From contig JAWLDB010000002.1 of NCBI GenBank assembly GCA_041686915.1, forward strand, positions 1-63,365: DNA of 63,365 nt, read 5' to 3'. Of the stretch, positions 58,887 to 63,365 are shown in pieces. Each line of letters begins with the position of its first letter. Position 1 is the stretch's first letter. Made by a program: the position numbers and the translations under genes. The notes under the pieces were generated by a model. It had not been told where the DNA came from, did no database searches, and saw nothing but the letters and a program-made list of their open reading frames with translations. Origin of the DNA: JAWLDB01 sp041686915 (GTDB lineage: Bacteria > Bacillota > UBA994 > UBA5500).

Positions 58887-61043
58887 ATGATCAACTTGGG
58901 GCTGACCAGCCAATCCACCGGGCTTGGCGCGCTAAAGGAGATGTTCCAGGTAAGAGTAGAGTCACCAGACGACCTGGTAATTGCTTTAGCAGGGAACCCA
59001 AATGTCGGGAAGAGCACCGTTTTTAACAGCTTGACCGGCTTAAAACAGCACACAGGCAACTGGCCTGGCAAAACAGTAACTAACGCACAGGGCAGATACA
59101 ATCACCGTGATAGGGACTTTGTCCTGGTTGATCTGCCGGGCACTTACTCAATTCTGGCCAACTCAGTAGAGGAGGAAGTCGCGCGAGACTTCATCTGCTT
59201 TGGTCAACCGCATGCCACCGTAATCGTCACCGACGCAACTTGCCTGGAGCGCAACCTTAACCTGGTTCTGCAGATAATGGAAATTACCAGGAACGTGGTG
59301 ATCTGCGTCAACCTACTGGATGAAGCAAAACGCAAGCAGATGCAGGTCGACCTGGACAAACTATCCGGCCTGCTAGGTGTGCCAGTTGTCGGCACCAATG
59401 CCCGCGATGGAGTTGGGCTGGGTCAGCTCAAACAGGCAGTTTACGAGGTAGCCAGCGGTGCTCTGCAACCTACACCAATGCAGGTCGAGTATGACGAGAC
59501 GGTGGAAAAAGCTATCAGCCTGGTGCAGCCAGCGGTTGAAGAACTGACCAAGGGCAAGGTAGACGACCGCTGGACCGCCCTGCGCCTGCTGGACAATGAC
59601 AGCACCCTGGTAGCTTCCTTGGAAAAACACCTGGAGTTTGACCTTTCTGAACATCCTGACGTTATCGGAAAGCTGAATGAAGCCAAGGAGCTGTTGGCAA
59701 AGCGTCGCGTGGACCCCGACAAGCTGCGTGACCGCATAGTGACCTGCCTGGTCAAGACTGCCGAGGACAAAGCCGGCAAAGCGGTAACCATTGGGAACAA
59801 ACAACACAACGCACTGGACAGGAAGATTGATAACATCCTGACTTCCCGGCTATTGGGCATTCCCATCATGCTAGCCCTGCTGGGCGCAGTGTTCTGGCTT
59901 ACCATCGAAGGGGCGAATGTGCCCTCCGGAATGCTGGCTGACGGGTTTTTCTGGATAGAAGACAGACTGACAGAGCTTTTCATGACCAACGGTTGGCCGG
60001 AGTGGTTGCATAGCATTCTAGTTCTCGGGGTCTACCGCACCCTGGCTTGGGTGATTTCCGTAATGCTACCACCAATGGCCATCTTCTTCCCAATGTTCAC
60101 ATTGTTGGAAGATCTCGGGTACTTACCCCGTGTAGCCTTTAACCTTGATAACTTCTTCAAGCGAGCATGCGCGCATGGCAAGCAGGCACTGACCATGTGC
60201 ATGGGCTTTGGGTGTAACGCCGCCGGCATTATCGCCTGCCGCATCATCGACTCGCCGCGTGAACGGTTGATTGCCATGATTACGAACAACTTCGTGCCCT
60301 GTAACGGCCGCTTCCCGACATTGATTGCCTTGGTATCAATCTTCATTGCTGGATCGGTTACCCGCTTCCAGTCGCTAGTGGCTACACTGGCTATGCTGGC
60401 AGTGATCGTGCTTGGAGTATTGCTGACGCTGGTTATCTCAAGACTATTATCCAAGACGATACTAAAAGGCTTGCCCTCATCCTTCACTCTTGAGTTGCCG
60501 CCTTACCGCAAACCCCAGGTAGGTCGCATCCTGGTCCGTTCGCTGTTGGACCGCACTCTGTTCGTCTTGGGTCGCGCCATCTCGGTGGCTGCGCCGGCTG
60601 GCGTTATTATCTGGGCAATGGCGAACGTGAATGTGGGAGGGGCTAGCCTGCTCTCGCAGTGTGCGGCGTTCCTGCAGCCCTTTGCTCACATGATCGGCCT
60701 GGATGGCTATATCTTACTGGCCTTCATCTTAGGTCTACCAGCGAATGAGATTGTGATCCCAATTCTCATCATGAGTTACATGCGCGCGGGTGCAATGCTG
60801 GAGCTGGATAGCCTGATGGAGCTACGCGAGCTACTGGTAGCCAACGGCTGGACCTGGTTGACAGCGGTCTGCACAATGTTGTTCTCACTGAACCACTGGC
60901 CATGCGGAACGACACTCTTGACCATCCGCAAGGAAGCTCAAAGCTGGAAATGGACAGCGGTCTCCTTCCTGGTGCCGACTATTACTGGTATTCTGGTCTG
61001 TTTCCTGGTTGCCCAGGGGGCCTATCTCTTTGGATTGGTCTAG
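58887..61043 (+). CDS. feoB: Ferrous iron transporter FeoB
   Basis: A 718-residue membrane GTPase importing Fe2+. The N-terminal G domain has AGNPNVGKST (G36-T44), DLPGTYSI and NLLDEAK (NxxD-type G4). Two large membrane halves follow, with Gate-like blocks (GYLPRVAFNLDNF, CNAAGIIACRIIDS, ETNNFVPCNGRFP-like). ATG 58887 has AGGAGAGG 3-6 bases upstream; GTG 58866 would overlap feoA. An unusual 30-residue N-terminal extension precedes the G domain. It is co-transcribed with feoA and probably controlled by the adjacent MntR-like repressor. Confidence 0.96.
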   Translation: MINLGLTSQSTGLGALKEMFQVRVESPDDLVIALAGNPNVGKSTVFNSLTGLKQHTGNWPGKTVTNAQGRYNHRDRDFVLVDLPGTYSILANSVEEEVARDFICFGQPHATVIVTDATCLERNLNLVLQIMEITRNVVICVNLLDEAKRKQMQVDLDKLSGLLGVPVVGTNARDGVGLGQLKQAVYEVASGALQPTPMQVEYDETVEKAISLVQPAVEELTKGKVDDRWTALRLLDNDSTLVASLEKHLEFDLSEHPDVIGKLNEAKELLAKRRVDPDKLRDRIVTCLVKTAEDKAGKAVTIGNKQHNALDRKIDNILTSRLLGIPIMLALLGAVFWLTIEGANVPSGMLADGFFWIEDRLTELFMTNGWPEWLHSILVLGVYRTLAWVISVMLPPMAIFFPMFTLLEDLGYLPRVAFNLDNFFKRACAHGKQALTMCMGFGCNAAGIIACRIIDSPRERLIAMITNNFVPCNGRFPTLIALVSIFIAGSVTRFQSLVATLAMLAVIVLGVLLTLVISRLLSKTILKGLPSSFTLELPPYRKPQVGRILVRSLLDRTLFVLGRAISVAAPAGVIIWAMANVNVGGASLLSQCAAFLQPFAHMIGLDGYILLAFILGLPANEIVIPILIMSYMRAGAMLELDSLMELRELLVANGWTWLTAVCTMLFSLNHWPCGTTLLTIRKEAQSWKWTAVSFLVPTITGILVCFLVAQGAYLFGLV

Positions 61044-61054
61044 ACTGGGTGAAT

Positions 61055-61085
61055 AGAAGCCACCAGCGACTTGCCGGTGGCTTCT
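61055..61085 (+). terminator. Terminator of feoAB
   Basis: AGAAGCCACC/GGTGGCTTCT with an 11-base loop shortly after the feoB stop. Confidence 0.8.
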
Positions 61086-61109
61086 CGAGTATGCCTGGCC
61101 TAGTTTAAT

Positions 61110-62234
61110 CTACTGATTGTTGGACAGATAGAAGAAAAGGGCAACAGCCGCAACGCCTAACAACACTGCAATCGCAACTTTTAGAGCACTTACCGGCGCT
61201 TCACCATGCACCTCTCCTGACTGACCATTAATCAAAAACCGGTATACTTTGTCGTTATAAGTATAGGCTGACATCCAGAGAGGCAGCAGGGTATGCTTGA
61301 ACCGCACCTGGTCGAACGAGGTGGTAAAACGTAGACCGCGCACTTCATCGCCATTGATCTGTCGAGTGATACCTTGCGAGATTTTGCTCTTTATGGAGTC
61401 TTTAGCACGCTCCCAACCCTCTTGCAGGCCTATGCTATACTTCTCCGCAGCGAAACCTGAGAGATACTCTGGCCGGTACTCCATCAACTTGCTTAGGTCA
61501 TATCTCCCGACCCTGCCTTGCAGGACGTCGTCCAAGCGCTTGGAAGCGTGGATCAACTCGTCATTATAGAACTGACCGTACGTGCCACTGACAAAACGCC
61601 AGCGGGTTCGGCGCACCCGACGTTGTTCGGTGACATGCTTGCCGTTCTTCATCACAGTTATGGGTTGTGTAACCCAGTAGTGCGTGCCACGTTCAGCTTT
61701 GTATAGTGAATAAGTGTCAGTGTCATATGTCCAGAAGGGGATATAGATACCGCGCAGCGGATTGGCTCTATAGCTGGTCTTAAGATCGCCAGGTGCGAAG
61801 AAGTGGCTGCCAATCCACTTATTGAAAGCCTGCTTCGCTGCGTCTACAGAGACTTGGAACGGAATGACTGTTTCGGGTCGGATACCAGCCATTGCGTCTT
61901 GTTGCATTACGTGTGAGGAACCGCAGAACGAGCAGCTCTGGGCTGCGCTATGCGCTTCCAAGATCGTCTGCGCTCCGCAACTCTCGCAGTGGATAACTTT
62001 GACCGTGTTGCCCCAATCGCTCGAGCACATGTCTTCTCCATCGGCCAAGTCGTACTCCTTGACCTCACTCACTTCTCCCTCAATCTCCACATGGTGCCCG
62101 CAATAAGCGCAGGCTAACGCCTGTTGCTCCACATTGAAGGTCATGTCCGCACCACACTGTGGACATGGAAAGCGGTCGGTTGCTACTGTTTCAGGTAGGT
62201 CAGTCAACACCGATTGTTCTTGAAAATTGTCCAT
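61110..62234 (-). CDS. TFIIB-type zinc-ribbon membrane protein
   Basis: A 374-residue protein with two zinc ribbons: CPQCG...CAYCG (about residues 25-45) and CESCG...CSFCG (about 80-105). A central region with YIPFWTYD and WRFVSGTYGQFYND lacks named motifs. One C-terminal hydrophobic segment (VAIAVLLGVAAVALFFYL) ends the protein, so the ribbons face the cytoplasm. ATG 62234 follows GGATGAG. It starts 15 bases after the SPFH gene and is co-transcribed with it. Role unknown; adapter for the SPFH partner is plausible. Confidence 0.87.
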   Translation of the reverse strand: MDNFQEQSVLTDLPETVATDRFPCPQCGADMTFNVEQQALACAYCGHHVEIEGEVSEVKEYDLADGEDMCSSDWGNTVKVIHCESCGAQTILEAHSAAQSCSFCGSSHVMQQDAMAGIRPETVIPFQVSVDAAKQAFNKWIGSHFFAPGDLKTSYRANPLRGIYIPFWTYDTDTYSLYKAERGTHYWVTQPITVMKNGKHVTEQRRVRRTRWRFVSGTYGQFYNDELIHASKRLDDVLQGRVGRYDLSKLMEYRPEYLSGFAAEKYSIGLQEGWERAKDSIKSKISQGITRQINGDEVRGLRFTTSFDQVRFKHTLLPLWMSAYTYNDKVYRFLINGQSGEVHGEAPVSALKVAIAVLLGVAAVALFFYLSNNQ

Positions 62235-62249
62235 AGCACTCATCCATTG

Positions 62250-63365
62250 CTATATAAGCTTCTGCCCACAGTCGGGGCAGAACTTCATATCCCTATCTGC
62301 TTCAAAGCCGCAGTTGCTGCATGTACGGGTAGTCGAAAAGCTAGTGCCGCATTGCCCACAGAACTTGAAGCCAGCCGGAGCGGCAGTACCGCACTCAGGA
62401 CAGAAACGGGTATCTGCATGAGCTGCGCTTGGGGTGGGGTCGGTCGGTTTGGCTGCCGACTCTTCGGGTTTCTCGCCAGCCGAACCACTATCGGGCGTGG
62501 TCTGTTTCGCCGCATTGACAGATTGTGCAAGCATTTGGCCGAGTGCAGCTCCTGCACCTAGTCCGACACCTGCGCCGGCGGCTCCCCCACCCTCATTTCT
62601 CGCAGCTTCCCTGATTGCTTCGGCTGCCTGATACTGGGCATAGCGACCGAGATCACCCAGGATACCCATACTGGTACGCTTATCGAGCACTTCTTCGACT
62701 TCCTTGGGCAGAGAAATATTCTCGATAGTAAATGAAGTAATATCCAGACCGTATTCCGAGAAGCGTGGTCGCAGCTTAGCCTCGGCTTGTCGGCTCAGCT
62801 CATCGTATTGGGATGACAGGTCAAGCGCAGGGATTTTCGACTCAGCAAGCAAATCACTCAGACCAGAGATTGAGATGGTTCGCAGCTGACTGACGATGTC
62901 TTCAGTGCTGAAGCTACCACTGGTCCCGAACAACTCCTTCAGCAGCTTGACCGGATCAACGGCTCTGAAGGCAAAGACGCCGTAAGCCCTGAGGCGAAGC
63001 ATACCGAACTCTCTATCTCGCAACATGATAGGATTGGCTGTTCCCCACTTCTGCTGTGTAAACTGCCTGGTGTTGATGAAGTAGACTTCCGCCTTAAATG
63101 GCGAGTTAAAGCCATATTTCCATGACTTCAGCGTAGTCAGCACTGGCATATTGGCGGTGGTGAGTTCATAACGTCCTGGGCTGAATACATCCGCAATCTG
63201 TCCCTCGTTTACAAACACAGCGGCTTGTGACTCTCTAACAGTCAACTGAGCTCCCATCTTGATTTCTTTGTTTGCTACTGGGAAGCGATAAACCAGAGTG
63301 TCACTTGTACCGTCAGTCCACTCAATAACCTCGATAAACTGGTTCCTAATCAGATTAAACAGCCC
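62250..63365 (-). CDS. SPFH-domain protein with C-terminal zinc ribbons (YdjI-like), start just outside the window
   Basis: The frame stays open to the last base: codons upstream of ATG 63257 read GLFNLIRNQFIEVIEW, matching the usual MGLF start of YdjI-like proteins, so only the initiator codon is probably missing. 371 residues are visible. The SPFH core (~40-230; NKEIKMGAQLTVRESQAAVF) is followed by an Ala/Gly-rich linker and two zinc ribbons (FCPECG...CGQCG and CSNCG...CPDCG). SPFH proteins form membrane microdomain rings; Bacillus YdjI is linked to the envelope-stress (Psp-like) response. It is paired with the zinc-ribbon membrane protein at 61110-62234. Confidence 0.9.
   Translation of the reverse strand, partial: GLFNLIRNQFIEVIEWTDGTSDTLVYRFPVANKEIKMGAQLTVRESQAAVFVNEGQIADVFSPGRYELTTANMPVLTTLKSWKYGFNSPFKAEVYFINTRQFTQQKWGTANPIMLRDREFGMLRLRAYGVFAFRAVDPVKLLKELFGTSGSFSTEDIVSQLRTISISGLSDLLAESKIPALDLSSQYDELSRQAEAKLRPRFSEYGLDITSFTIENISLPKEVEEVLDKRTSMGILGDLGRYAQYQAAEAIREAARNEGGGAAGAGVGLGAGAALGQMLAQSVNAAKQTTPDSGSAGEKPEESAAKPTDPTPSAAHADTRFCPECGTAAPAGFKFCGQCGTSFSTTRTCSNCGFEADRDMKFCPDCGQKLI

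Overview
The window looks like chromosomal DNA of a spore-forming, probably anaerobic Bacillota (Clostridia-like) of middling GC. The signs are two T-box leaders in front of aminoacyl-tRNA synthetase genes, strong AGGAGG-type ribosome binding sites with frequent GTG/TTG starts, SigA-type promoters, two YheC/YheD-type (spore-coat-associated) ATP-grasp proteins, FemAB and MurE proteins, feoAB next to a DtxR-family regulator, and MinD-like ATPases carrying two [4Fe-4S] clusters. I see no rRNA, tRNA, CRISPR array, transposase or phage gene. Both end genes are cut by the window.

Layout. 1-4.9 kb: three paralogous membrane-anchored bactofilin-like proteins, an ECF sigma/anti-sigma pair and a DUF4097 beta-solenoid protein, the last four genes tightly coupled. 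5-16.3 kb: a GNAT and diaminopropionate ammonia-lyase operon, an HD-domain protein fused to a small inorganic pyrophosphatase domain, an AIM24 protein, a 7TM diguanylate cyclase, a 2-hydroxyacid dehydrogenase, a second HD protein, an MBL-fold hydrolase, a tandem GNAT protein and a double NTF2-fold protein. 16.3-29.7 kb: an envelope and peptide-modification district. It holds a MurE-like ligase with a FemAB aminoacyltransferase, divergent from two M14 carboxypeptidases that enclose a deformylase-like gene and a LysM gene. Converging on these, five codirectional genes encode a TerY-type vWA protein, a PP2C phosphatase, a Ser/Thr-kinase-like protein and two ATP-grasp proteins. 29.8-44.5 kb: cysS (T-box), nitroreductase, a small membrane-anchored protein, SDR plus class-V aminotransferase, amidase, tdk, udk, a C_GCAxxG_C_C protein with gltS, metallophosphoesterase, gltX (T-box), tyrS and an amidohydrolase. 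44.5-53.7 kb: a metal-binding HMA protein behind a palindrome, DUF2207/LemA, an M1-like peptidase, a cysteine-desulfurase-like protein, asd, OsmC and PatB. 53.8-63.4 kb: an Orp/NifX/MinD-like iron-sulfur operon, a MATE exporter, an MntR-like regulator with feoAB, and a zinc-ribbon/SPFH pair.

How it may work together. The most notable neighbourhood is 16.3-29.7 kb. It combines ATP-dependent amino-acid ligases (MurE-like, two ATP-grasp), an aminoacyl transferase (FemAB), peptide-trimming enzymes (two M14, one deformylase-like) and a phosphorylation switch (kinase, PP2C, vWA). Two proteins there have arginine-rich termini. Whether these act as one pathway is inference; co-transcription and sporulation-stage expression would test it. 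Most genes are separated by recognisable rho-independent hairpins, so the transcription units can be read with fair confidence.
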